From: Trematomus loennbergii
Lineage: Eukaryota; Chordata; Actinopteri; Perciformes; Nototheniidae
Direction of reading: 5' to 3'
Length of the DNA stretch: 64,000 bases
Assembly: GCA_012861695.1 (NCBI GenBank)
Contig: JAAOOA010000329.1
Span: 212,501 to 276,500, forward strand
Position numbers and translations under genes: made by a program. The stretch's first letter is position 1. The number at the start of each line of letters is the position of its first letter. Positions 34,315-47,007 of this stretch are shown piece after piece. The notes beneath the pieces are model-generated. The model did not search any database and had not been told where the DNA came from. It worked only from the letters and a program-made list of their open reading frames with translations.

Positions 34315-34860
34315 GATCGAGGTCGGTGCAGCTGCCGTACCAGGCCGTCATGCTGCCAGTCAGGATACTCTCTATCGTGCACCTGTAGAAGTTCCAGAGT
34401 ATCCTGGAATCCATTTTGAACCTCCTCAACCTGCGGAGGAAGAAGAGCCGCTGTCGAGCTTTCTTGGTGATGGTGGTGGTGTGAAGAGACCATGTCAGGT
34501 CCTCAGTTATGTGGACCCCAAGGAACCTGAAGCTTTTGACTCTCTCCACCGTAGTCCCATTGATGGCGATGGGGGCGTGTCCCTCTCCCTGCTGCTTCCT
34601 GTAATCCACAATCAGCTCCTTTGTTTTGCTGATGTTGAGATGGAGGTTGTTATCCTGGCACCAAGATGTCAGGTTTTCCGACCTCCTCTCTATACGCCGT
34701 CTCGTCGTCGTCTGTGATCTGGCCGATGGCGGTCGTGTCATCAGCAAACTTCACGATGGTGTTGGAGCTGTGTGTGGCCAAATATACGATAGGAGGGAGG
34801 TTCAAAGGTTTAGATTTTGCTTTCGAGAACAACATGAGCTTTGTCTGGTCAGCATTTAGT
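34315..34860 (-). pseudogene. LINE A RT fragment
   Basis: Minus strand: HSSNTIVKFADDTTAIGQI (catalytic FADD box, near 34750), then in another frame NLTSWCQDNNLHLNISKTKE, VERVKSFRFLGVHITEDLTW, LFFLRRLRRFKMDSRILWNF and YRCTIESILTGSMTAWYG. This is a non-LTR RT palm/thumb region with a frame break between the FADD box and the rest. The element is truncated upstream of it. Confidence 0.85.
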
Positions 34861-34869
34861 CACGGGGTA

Positions 34870-36199
34870 TGTTGTTAAGTGTTAAAAGCAGTCTGGAGCT
34901 CACAAAGAGCCTGATTCGGGGTAAACGCAGAGCAATATATCACCCTATCGTCAGCGTAAAGGGAACATTTGCATTTGAAACTCTTTGATTAAGGTTGATT
35001 GAGAGGTCCTAATGCCCCTTTCACACCAACACGGTTCCAGGGCCGGTTCAGAGCTAGAGCCTGATAAGCACCGGTTTTTCCTGTTCACACCGCAGCGGAG
35101 CCGGCTCTTTTCCCCCAAAACCGGTTCTTATCAAGCACCAACAAATGGTCGGTCTAGAAGCAAGAACCGCATACGTCACGCTGATTGTACGTATGCGGAT
35201 TTTGCTGATAGAAAGTTCTTAAACCAACAAACAACTTGATCTTAAAGACAGGTCCTCCAGTTAAGGATTATGTTTGTCTTGCTTATCAATAAAAAACATG
35301 TGATTACCTATCAGAATGCTTTAGTTTTTGCAAGTTACTGGTGTATACGCTTACAGTTTATTAGACAGTGTTGGTGAACAGACACGTTTTAATGCATTTG
35401 ACCACCTTGTCTTTCTTTTCTGTTCCACACAGTTCAGCTGGTAAAGCTCGATGCCTTTTAGAGGAGACAGAAATAAATAAAGACGGGCTGTTCTTCAGAG
35501 CCTGTGACAGCTTAATGAGACTGACGATTACAGACGTTAATAGCTGACATTTACTCTTCAGCACTCTGGAAGTAACACCAAGAAAACGAAAGAAAGTGAC
35601 TCATAAAAAGTCTGTAGAGGTTAAACTTTGCCAGTTTAACTGTCAGTACATGTTCGTCTGGTTGTTTACTGTCCTCACTTTCCACTCTATCATCTCTCCA
35701 CAATGTTTTATCTATCAGTTTCTCTTTGTCTTCTCTCAATGTCAAGTTCTGGACGTTAAAAATACCCCACGGCAATCTATTCATTCGTCCAAATCCTCAG
35801 AAACAAACATCTTGTATTGCTTCTGCATTTATCCAGTGAGATAATCCCTTTCAACCACACTGCAATCTATCACTTAAATACACAATTCTTAACAAGTAAC
35901 ACACCAGTATCTCCTCTCCGCCATGTTCACTTTTTATCTCTACCTTATTTAGCTGTATGGGTAGCTGAAGAGGTTATTAATGTCCTCATTGCTTTTGGAA
36001 GAGATAACGCCACTTAATTCACTTCATGCCTCGTCTGCTCAAGGGCGCTTTAACATTGCCTTGTTTTGTGTTCAGTTAGAGAGCGAAGTGCCTGGCGTCA
36101 CCAATTGATCAACCTTTACTTGACAAAGAAACTTTACATAGGCTTTTAATGAATGTAGATTATTAAGCTAGCTAACAAGTTACAACAATAGCTAATGTT
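34870..36199. other. No gene; one lone DNA-element end
   Basis: CCCCTTTCACACCAACACGG near 35014 and GGTTTTTCCTGTTCACACCG near 35072 look like the end of a fish DNA element, but no partner end was found. The rest has only short frames without domains. Confidence 0.35.
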
Positions 36200-36590
36200 A
36201 GCTAGCTTGTAAAACAAGAATACAGTTTGAAAGGGGAGTGATTTGTAAAATACCCATAAAGAAAAAGAAAATCTGCTTACAGTTCTGTTTCATATGGGTG
36301 TTGAGAGCTGTATCCATAGATCTCTTAATGTTGCTCTCAAAGTGCACCAGATTGATGCTTTTAACTTCAATATTTAAAAAAAAATCTTCCCAGGGGAGCA
36401 TGCCCCCGGACCCCCCTAGGGCAGCGGTTTTCAAAGTGTGAGGCGCGCCTCCCTGGGGGTGCCAGAGAGCTTCAAAATCTCTGGCGCCGCCACTGGTTTA
36501 TGGAAACGACCTCTAATTTATTAGAGTTAATCCCTGTTTGTACATGTCTGTCTTTTTTTAAATGTAAATAGTTTGTACATGTTCATTAGG
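36200..36590. repeat. Interspersed repeat family X, copy 2
   Basis: About 36215-36420 matches 2045-2250. It continues with CAGCGGTTTTCAAAGTG, which resembles a hAT end, then Family X-like text (GTTTGTACATG). Confidence 0.7.
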
Positions 36591-37385
36591 GGTGTAACGG
36601 TTGACAAACATTTCGGTTCGGTACGTACCTCGGTTTTTAGGTCACGGTTCGGTAAGTTTTCAGTACAGCAGAACAAATTATAACAAAACTTAAAATATAT
36701 ATATATTTTTTTTAATTATTATTAAATTGTAAATAATGTATTCACTCAAATAAATACAAAATATAATAAAATAAACATTAAGGTGCAGCATTTCGATGAA
36801 CTGAAATAATCGCGTGGAGGGTCTGCTAACAAGCGACCAACAGAAAGGTTCATGTTAATGTTGTTGCACCTCACAAATGCCTAACAGTGTTATCCCCAAA
36901 TGAAAGATCACAACCTGTTTTGAAATATACAATATGAATGCACAATATGGTTAGATATAGGTTAGAACGTTGTTGTATACGATACGATTCTTTAACTGTC
37001 AGATCAAGTCTGAAATGCTCCTTGCATCACAGCAGCTCCATGTAACATCAACATAGACAAATAGACACACACAATAATGAGAAACAAACAACAAACATGT
37101 AACATAACAGCAGGATCAGTGAGAGCTGCTCAAAGAGCCTTCAGCGTGCATCTGATCTGTAGCTCTGTGTTCTGAGAGGATGGACTGGAGCACAAAGGAT
37201 GCTTCAGTCTGACTTTATTGAATCTCCATTAGATGGTAGCAGTTCATATCTCTGTTAGAGCATGCTTTTGGTCCCAGATGATGCTGTTGGACAGCCTCTC
37301 AGGTTATTATGGTCTGTGAGTCAGAAAGTCTCTGACAGGGTGACCAACAATCTTTGAGCAGATTTCTAACAGGTGGAGCAGTTTT
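36591..37385. other. Left end of a hAT-like element, otherwise unassigned
   Basis: TAGGGGTGTAACGGTTGAC at about 36586 followed by CGGTTCGGTACGTACCTCGG is a familiar fish hAT left end. No matching right end is visible, so the element is truncated or interrupted. Confidence 0.45.
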
Positions 37386-37873
37386 GCCGAAGTAACAACA
37401 TACTGATACCGGTTAGTAAAAACCATGAATTAATGCTTTGACAAGTCTGCAGACAGACGGCAGGCGAAACACCTTTTAAAATGCGTGTTTTCTGAATGGA
37501 GATCGGCTAGGCTAACGTTGTATATGCTCTGACCGTCCACACTCACAACAACGGCCTATACAGACATAAATAAACCAGCGACTGTATTCTCCATGACACA
37601 GGCAGTCTGTGGTTTGTACTTGATTAACTTCTGTCTAGTTTCTGAACAGATATGAGGAGCTGTGAGCTCTGAGTGCTAACAGCTAACGGCTGATGTTGGT
37701 TTTGTGGTTCACATTGAAGATGACGTCACGGCTCCGCCTACACTGCGTTACTATAGTTACTGCCCCAGTTCCTAAACTGTATTGGAAACGCAGCATAAAG
37801 TGAGCCTGGCCTACCAAGGCCTAACTATGCCGTACTAAGCCGTGCGAGGCCCTGCAGTGGAAATGCGCCATAA
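37386..37873. repeat. Interspersed repeat, copy 1 of the pair with 52881-53205
   Basis: GCCGAAGTAACAACATACTG, ACAAGTCTGCAGACAGACGG and CTGTGGTTTGTACTTG recur in the same order at 52881-53205. It ends near AACGCAGCATAAA, then a second block ending AATGCGCCATAAG abuts LINE B'. Probably DNA-element interior. Confidence 0.7.
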
Positions 37874-39172
37874 GTGGATGTCATTGAAGACCTTTACAAG
37901 AGCAGTCTCAGTGCTGTGGTTTGGACGAATGCCTGACAGGAACACATCCAAACAGTTATTTAAATGCAAGAAATGACTCAACTTTTGAAAAACAACTTTT
38001 TCAATGATTTTACCTAGAAATGGCAGGTTTGATATGGGCCTGTAATTGTTCAATACTGAAGCATCTAAATTATTATTTTTTAAGAGCGGTTTAATGACTG
38101 CAGTTTTCAGAGCCTGTGGAAAAACACCTGAGTGAAGAGATGTGTTTACTATGTGAAGTAGATCTGAGGCCATGCAAGGAAAAACATCTTTGAAAAATCC
38201 TGTTGGAATAATATCAAGGCAGCAGGAGGAGGATTTTAGAAGTTGTATAATGTCCTCTAAGTTTTTATCATTAATCTGATTGAACTGTGTCATGGTGTTT
38301 GAATTGATTTTAGGTGGACACAGGGACAACACATCTGCTGTACCTGATGCAGAGGCACTGACTGCTTGTCTGATTTTCTGAATGTTGTCAGTGAAGAAGG
38401 CAAAGTCATTGCACGCCCTGGTGGATAGAAATTCAGAGGCTACTGACACTGTGGGGTTAGTTAGTCTGTCGACGGTAGCAAACAAGGCACGTACGTTGTT
38501 TTTGTTTAAGGCAATGATGTCAGAGAAGAAAGACGTCGTGCAATTCCAAATTATAAAGCCAAGTCTCTCTTTATAGATTTCAAAGTGAACCTGGAGATTT
38601 GTTTTTCTCCACCTACGTTCAGCTTTTCGACACTCTCTTTTTTCTGTTCTCACGGTCATGGCCTTTCTCCATGGAGATATTTTCTTGCCAGTCACTTCCT
38701 TTACCTTAGTTGGAGCAATGGCATCTATAACATTTTTATTTTTGAATTAAAATGATCTACTAGCTCATTTACTGAGATGTTAGCAGGGGCAAGTGTGGAA
38801 GAAACATTCTGAGTAAACATTTCCCTTGTGTTTTCAGTTAAAAATCGCTTTGTGGTTACTGTACCTCTTTTGAACATTTGTGTGAACAGAAATAGAGCTC
38901 TCAAAGGAATGATCAGAGAGTGCAACATCAGTCACCACAACCTCAGAGATATTCAGACCCTTTGAGATCATTAAGTCCAGAGTGTGCCCCTTATTGTGCG
39001 TGGGCTCCGTCACATGCTGAGTCAGTCCATAGTTATCAAGAACACAAAACAGTTCTTTAGCCCCTCTGTCCTGGGGGTTGTCAACATGGATGTTAAAATC
39101 ACCAACAATGACTAGACGGTCAAAGTCAATACACACTAGACAGCAGTCAGTAAAGTCATCAGAAGCTAGTAA
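37874..39172 (-). pseudogene. LINE family B, inverted internal fragment
   Basis: Minus-strand copy of LINE B from the endonuclease (GDFNIHVDNPQD near 39090, YGLTQHVTEPTHNKGHTLDL) through the connecting region (KRECRKAERRWRKTNLQVHF) into RT (CCLDIIPTGFFKDVFPCMAS, NNYRPISNLPFLGKIIEKVV), stopping abruptly at 37874 just after HSTETALVKVFNDIHL. It lacks both the 5' and 3' ends, unusual for a LINE, which normally keeps its 3' end. The frame is broken near 38680 and 38900. It provides the unbroken reading at the positions where the main copy is frameshifted. Confidence 0.88.
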
Positions 39173-39214
39173 AGAGCACAGCTGAACGCCGCAGCCCTGG
39201 GGGGCCCTACATTG

Positions 39215-39640
39215 GTTGTGATGGCAGGGTTTTGTTAACCTTCACAAGTTGCTCTCTACTGGTGAGGAAAGCAGCAGTATCAGGTATGGATTTACTTCTA
39301 TTTTGGCTATTTTTGACACCAAGATGTCTGCTTGTATTGTGTTGAATGCTGCTGAGAAGTCTAGGAAGAGGGCTCTTGCATAGGTGTGACGTTTATCTAA
39401 ATGTTTAGTAATGATATGAACCAGAGTAGCAACAGTACCACCCCCTTCCTTATAGGCAAATTGGTATGGATCAAGTATGTCTTGTCCGTCACAATAGGTT
39501 TAGCTGAAGAGGTCATTCCTGTCATGGTTCTCATGGTGTCCCACACCTTTTTGGAGTCTTTGGCTTTAAAAGTCCTACGAAATCCTGATGAAGATCCCCA
39601 GTTTCCGCATTTAAATCAGTTAAAAGACAGTGGTTATGAA
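39215..39640 (-). pseudogene. LINE C reverse transcriptase fragment
   Basis: Minus strand gives FKAKDSKKVWDTMRTMTGM, then in a shifted frame LDPYQFAYKEGGGTVATLVH and ARALFLDFSAAFNTIQADIL. These are the connector and RT motifs of a Rex/CR1/L2-type LINE, different from family B and possibly the missing upstream part of family A. It is joined directly to the end of LINE B'. Confidence 0.75.
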
Positions 39641-40189
39641 AACTAGAGTTTCATTTTCAACATTAACAACAATGGAGAGTGGGGCTCTGAAATCATAGGT
39701 AATAGGGGGAATAATTGGGCAGTTCAGTGTGTGTGTGTGTGTATAGATGCGTGTGGTTAAAACGTAGCAGCCTGCGGTCGCTCGTTAGCCGTTCTAATGA
39801 AGGTAAACAGTGAAGGCACAGCTCTTTGCAGCTGGTGCTGCTCTTCTCAGATTCTGAGTTACACGTTACTGCCTCCTGGTGCCGCAGAGATTTCATGAAG
39901 TGAAGGAGGTTTTCCTTCTATAAAACCGGTGCTTGAACAAATAACTCTATACCCCTGGCCGAAATGTCCCTAAAATGAAGTCCGAGTTTGAAATATATCT
40001 CAATACTTTCTCCTGCGAACGAGATACTTTCTCTCTCTCTTCTTTCATTGCCCTCTAGGGGCTTCGTACAAAACACAAAAACAAATGCTAATATTTTTAT
40101 TTTAAAAAGTAAAGTCCTTTCGAGTCATCTGTCTCAAGCCTAAGTCAAGTCATGAATACCAAGTCAAAGTCAAGTCGAGTCTTTTATCA
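39641..40189. other. No gene seen
   Basis: Includes a short (GT)n near 39727. The right part contains AGTCAAGTCATGAATACCAA words that lead into the 19-bp array. Confidence 0.4.
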
Positions 40190-40378
40190 ATGTTAGTCAA
40201 GCAAGTCTCAAGTAAAAAAATACGCGAGTCAAGTCATGTGACTCGAGTCAAGTCATGGGACTCGAGTCAAGTCATGGGACTCGAGTCAAGTCATGGGACT
40301 CGAGTCAAGTCATGGGACTCGAGTCAAGTCATGGGACTCGAGTCAAGTCATGGGACTCGAGTCCCCCACCTCTGGTAT
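40190..40378. repeat. 19-bp tandem repeat, about 7 copies
   Basis: The unit is CTCGAGTCAAGTCATGGGA. It is embedded in degenerate CAAGTC/GAGTC words and ends in CCCCCACCTCTG, the same type of end (reverse complement CAGAGGTGGG) as the array element ending at 51723. It probably grew inside a hAT-like MITE. Confidence 0.9.
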
Positions 40379-40491
40379 ATACTTTGGTTAGAATATTGCT
40401 GTCTCAAATATAATATAAATATAATAAACACAAACAGTTGACAAGTAGTATTTTGTTAACTCAAGGTTTATATTTATTGTGTTGCCTTGTG

Positions 40492-40941
40492 TGTTACGTT
40501 CCCTACTGGGCTAGGGAACCAGAGGAGGGTAACAACATATGAAATAACCGGGAGAGAAAAAAGGAGGAAACTGAGCTATGAAGCCACAAAGATGGTCTTT
40601 AATTAATAACAAAGTAAAGAGGCTCACCAGCCAACAAACTTAAGGTAAACTAGAACAACTCTCTAGTAAAAGAAAGGGAATAAATTAACACATTACACAA
40701 CGATACACATCTCCAAACGGTTCACAAAAACACAGGTCTCACACAGAGACAGAGACAGAGACACTACACATGCAGCCCAGAGGAGAAGGAGAAGAACGAC
40801 TGCAGCCTTCCTCAGGTCCTATATGGAGGCCCTGATTGGGATTGGGAGCACCTGGGGAGAGGCTGCACCCGGGGAGAGGCTGCACCTGGGGACAACCAGA
40901 GGGAGAGAGAGAAACACACACAAACACTACGGCACGTAACA
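40492..40941 (-). repeat. E1 3' LTR
   Basis: TGTTACG...GTAACA, about 450 bp, clearly similar to 42527-43031 and 44580-45021 with length differences mainly in the CACCCGGGGAGAGGCTG repeats near its 5' side (minus reading). Confidence 0.9.
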
Positions 40942-40949
40942 CCCCCCCC
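40942..40949 (-). promoter_or_regulatory. Polypurine tract of E1
   Basis: Eight C on the plus strand, therefore eight G on the minus strand immediately before the 3' LTR. This is the usual position for plus-strand DNA priming. Confidence 0.75.
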
Positions 40950-41103
40950 ATAAAACACACGTTGTACCGCTCACAAGCAGCCAACACCGGAGCAACACAT
41001 CACTCACTGAACACAGATCCACCTCGCTCTGAGCCAGGTCCACCGCTTCAGAGACGGGAACACCACAGCACTGTCACAGACTGACGCAGAACTTAACTGC
41101 AAC

Positions 41104-41919
41104 TCACCACTCTGTCGCATTGCAACTGGGTGCCGGCCTTTTGGTTTTTCCATAGACAGCTTGGAAGCTGCCACCTGCTTCTTCCGAGCTACACACTCTG
41201 CCACTAGATGACAGGGTCAAGACAAAGAAACAAAATCTCTTTTTCTTGGGTCCTGGAAGAGAAACAGAATGAGAATGTGTGGCACGCCTGTTACGAGCTT
41301 TCCGGAAAGAAACACGATGAGGAGAATCGCTCTGAGCTAAAACACCACTGTGCATTAACACCAGCTCATCCGCCATAGTGGCAGCCTGCTGCAAGGAGGT
41401 TCTTTTTCGTTCATTTAAAACAGTATGTTCTGGGACTCAGTTTTTAAACTCCTCCAGCACTATGAGATCACAAACTGAAGTTAAGTCGTCAGCCTTTGAT
41501 GCCTTACGCCATCCGTTGAATAGCTTGCTCTTCTCTATTGCAACGTCTAAAGTTTGGCCAGGTGTTTTCTTTAGGCCACGAAAACGCTGTCTATAAGCCT
41601 CAGGCACAAGCTCATACACTTGAATAGCGCATTTAACTTTTTCGTACACAATACTATCTTCAACAGGAAGAGAAGAGCAAACCATCTGAGCCTTACCAAC
41701 TAGCTTGCACTGTAACAGTATGGCCCACACATCTTTGGGCCAGTGCAAAGCAGCAGCAATGCGCTCAAACACAACAAAGTATGACTCAACTTCAGACTCA
41801 CGAAATACTGGAACCAGCTGAATATTGTTACCAACATCAAAAGGAGCATCAGAACCTGACAATGGTTGTGTACCCGAAGAGGACCCCACTGAACCTGTCT
41901 GCAGCTCTAGCTGACGCAT
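41104..41919 (-). pseudogene. E1 gag-like gene (SCAN-like capsid region), broken
   Basis: The minus frame at 41437-41919 (160 codons) includes FERIAAALHWPKDVWAILLQ, KLVGKAQMVCSSLPVEDSI and [20 protein letters not shown]. This helical segment resembles the SCAN-like capsid domain of gypsy-related retroelements in fish. A second frame (41104-41394) continues with AATMADELVLMHSGVLAQ, and a stop near 41437 separates them. Upstream, a basic-acidic stretch (about 41920-42070) precedes the start near 42085. Gag would assemble the particle. Related sequence recurs in E2. No downstream enzyme domains exist in the element. Confidence 0.75.
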
Positions 41920-42508
41920 CCTGAAAGCTGTGTCTGCATCTCACTTCCTGATCTCCTGCTCCCTCCTGAGCTGAAACTCTCGCTCACGCTCCTTCTCCCA
42001 CTGGAGACGAGCTAACCTCACTTTCAACCTGGCATCTAATTTAGAACCAGTATGAGAGGACTCACCCAACACAAGGGAGGCCATACTAAACACACAAACT
42101 AATTTAACACTCGCACTTAAATCACCTCACTCACAGGCAAATATATCTGAGGCTACACAAACATTGACTCTTTCAAATAACAAACTTCCCCAGATCCTGC
42201 CTACCACAAACTTACCTATCTTCTGGAGCGTGCCGGGCTCGAGGCGACTTTAAAGGCAAACATCAGCGGCCGAAACCCTGAAACGCCTGCCCCCAACAGG
42301 GACTACATCCCCACCCAGGATTACCCCGAAAATAAAAAAGGCAAAATAATAAATGAGTGCCTGAAGGAAGGACTGATTCAGCCCAGCTAGACACTCCCCT
42401 AACTAAACTGAGGAAGCCGTCAAACAGTAAGAGACTTCACAGCCAATGCTACACTTATATACACACACAATCACACTAAACAACAAATACTCACTCTTTG
42501 TCTCAAAA

Positions 42509-42526
42509 ATCCCGGACGAGCCCCCA
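42509..42526 (-). promoter_or_regulatory. Primer binding site, proline-tRNA type
   Basis: Read minus, TGGGGGCTCGTCCGGGAT starts directly after the 5' LTR terminal CA. This is the 18-nt sequence I know as complementary to the 3' end of tRNA-Pro in retroviruses. E2 has a decayed version. Confidence 0.88.
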
Positions 42527-43031
42527 TGTTACGTTCCCTACTGGGCTAGGGGAACCAGAGGAGGGTAACATATGCAATAACCGGGAGAGAGGAAAAAGGA
42601 GAGGAAACTGAGCTATGAAGCCACAAAGATGGTCTTTCATTAACAACAAAGTAAAGAGGCTCACCAGCCAACAAACTTAAGGTAAACTAGAACAACTCTC
42701 TAGTAAAGAAAGGGAATAAATTAACACATTACACAACGATACACTGGAGCACATCTCCAGAGAGTTCACAAAAACACAGGTCTCACACAGAGACAGAGAC
42801 ACTACACTGCTGCACACATGCAGCCCAGAGGAGAAGGAGAAGAACGACTGCAGCCTTCCTCAGGTCCTATATGGAGCACCTGGGGAGAGGGTGCACCTGG
42901 GGAGAGGCTGCACCCGGGGAGGCTGCACCCGGGGAGAGGCTGCACCCGGGGAGAGGCTGCACCCGGGGAGAGGCTGCACCCGGGGACAACCAGAGGGAGA
43001 GAGGGACACAAAAACACTACTGCACGTAACA
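42527..43031 (-). repeat. E1 5' LTR
   Basis: About 505 bp. It contains a 14-17-bp subrepeat around CACCCGGGGAGAGGCTG expanded to about six copies at 42880-42985, making it longer than the other LTRs. Confidence 0.9.
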
Positions 43032-43068
43032 TGTGTATTTATGCTTTTTAGATTGACTTTCTCTCTTA

Positions 43069-45021
<1,953 letters not shown>

Positions 45022-45627
45022 GCAGCAGAGAACAGTATACCCAACACAACAACCAAGGGTAGGAAGAAAGTGGTGCCATGGTGGAATGAGGAATGCAGCA
45101 GGGCTATTAAAGAGCGAGACGATGCATTTAGAGAATTAAAGAAAACATGACACAAAATAATGTTATAGAGTATCAAAGGAAAAGGGCAGCTGCTCGAAGG
45201 ACAATCAAATACACACAAAAGAGAACATGGAGAGAATATTGTTCTACCATTGGCAGAGGAGTAACATGAGGTGATGTCTGGTCCATGTTTAAGCGGATGA
45301 GTGGGGAAAGGAAATCCATTAAAATGCCAGCTTTGGTTGCTGGGGAGAGGCTGGCAGTGACAGATAAAGAGAAGGCAGACATGTTAGGAAGGACACTTGC
45401 AGCAGTGCATAGTGGGAAGCATCTCAGTGATATTCATAGGCAGCAAAACAGCAGTTACTAGCAGAGACTGAAAACGTGAAGGAGAAGAGACCGGATAATA
45501 GGTCAGCTCTGGAATTAGTAAGAGTGAGTAATGATGTGGGAAAAACATTGAAAATGAAAGAGATAATGACAATAGAGTACTTTTGACATTGAAAAGGCGT
45601 ATGACTCTATGTGGAGGGAGGGATTAA

Positions 45628-46008
45628 AGGTGGGGTAGGTAAGTTGGAGAAACCACCTCGAGATCGCTAGAATTTGAAAATACACAACCGGAGAAAATCT
45701 GCCACTTCCTCACAGAGCCCCTCCTCCAACACACACGAACGCGCACATGACCAATGAGGGCACGAGATAAGTTTGTGCCCAGATGGAAGGCTGACAGGCA
45801 GGTAGGCCATCCAGTTATTTTAGCCGGGCCGGCTCAGATGATTGGTCGTGCTTTTTACAGTACTACGGCTTCCACAGATTATATGTTTTTATGTATTTTT
45901 TGTCAAAGCACTTCAGATATTCATTGCTATCGGGATGTTAAGAGCATTCCATGGAATATAACAAAAAGTGTATCTCGAGCCGGTTTCTCAAACTTACCTA
46001 CCCCACCT
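45628..46008. mobile_element. TTAA-flanked MITE, family T, inside LINE D
   Basis: AGGTGGGGTAGGTAAGTTGG and CTTACCTACCCCACCT ends between TTAA at 45624-45627 and 46009-46012. Almost identical to 27221-27597. It separates the MWREG and IKLSRMGIGG parts of the RT. Confidence 0.93.
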
Positions 46009-47007
46009 TTAATGATCAAATTGAGTAGAATGGGTATTGGAGGGAGAATGTACAATTGGGTAAGGGCCTTTTTAACAGACAGGACATTTAGAGTAAAGGT
46101 TGGAGCAGATATTTCCAATTATTTAGAAATAGAAAATGGTATTCCCAAGGGAGTGCAGTCAGTCAGATATTATTTAACATCATGGTTAATGACATATTTA
46201 CATGCTTAGAGCCTTAGACACATGCATCCAATCGGCTCTATACGCAGATGATGGCTATTTGGATGAGGGGAAGACATGCCCCGTACGTAATGGAGAATAT
46301 AGCTAGAGCGATTAAACAAGTGGAGAGGTGGTCATATAACTGGGGATTCAACATGTCAGAAAGCAAGTCATGCTACATGGTATTATAAACGCAAGATTGA
46401 TGGCCAACAGCTAACACTATATGATCGTCCAATGACAAAGGTGAATGAGTTCAAATACCTAGGACTGTGGTTTGATTGCAAATATACATGGAAAATGCAT
46501 ATTAATCAAGTGGAAACAAAAGGCTAAAAAGTATTAAATGTATTGCGAGCTGTAGCTGGATGCAACTGGGGCGCAGACAAACAAGCATTAATAGACATTT
46601 ACAGATCAATTATGAGGTCCACAATAGACTATGGTTGTATAGTGTATGGCAGCAGCAAAAACATCACTTTTAAAAATTGATAGAATACAATATAAAGCAT
46701 TGCGGCTGTGTATTGGAGCGATAAAGTCATCCCCTATCAAAGCAGTTCTGATAGAAGCAGGAGAGACACCTCTGGAGATCAGAAGAGAGAAACTTGCTCT
46801 GTCATACTGGGTCAGGCTACAAGGAAGTGGAGAAGAAAATATCACAAACAGAAAACTACAGGATTGCTGGGAATATGCAAAATTCCAGGGGCGTGGGTTT
46901 GGCTGGACGAGTAAGGAGAGAACGAGGGCATATGAAGAGGAGACCATCACGTTTGCTAAAGCAACCCATTTAGCCGTGTTCCCCCATGGCTTTCCCCAGA
47001 AGCTAAC

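Larger units (their letters stand above)
30537..34865 (-). mobile_element. LINE family A, copy 2, split by LINE B
   Basis: The 3' part occupies 30537-31047 and the more 5' part 34308-34865; LINE B lies between. The two halves join at GCCTTAC, and copy 1 reads straight through that point (AAAGCCTTACGATTGAGG at about 29640). The 3' part on the minus strand encodes TELPSMEDLYSQRLRKKSLR and IIKDPHHP, typical of the C-terminal region of these LINEs. The 5' end is truncated in the RT domain. Confidence 0.88.
40492..43031 (-). mobile_element. Gag-only gypsy-like LTR retrotransposon E1
   Basis: Minus-strand element of about 2.54 kb with 5' LTR at 42527-43031, 18-nt primer site at 42509-42526, gag-related sequence, C8 tract (polypurine tract on the minus strand) at 40942-40949 and 3' LTR at 40492-40941. 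LTRs start TGTTACGTGC and end GTAGGGAACGTAACA when read minus. A 4-bp duplication TGTG flanks it (40488-40491 and 43032-43035). The internal region is only 1.58 kb with no recognisable protease, RT or integrase, so it is nonautonomous. Confidence 0.88.

Noticed and set aside
36423..36590. Complete hAT element starting CAGCGGTTTTCAAAGTG
   Set aside because: Only one end could be found, so I did not call an element.
40190..40441. 83-codon frame with SSHGTRVKSWD repeats
   Set aside because: Translation of the 19-bp tandem array.
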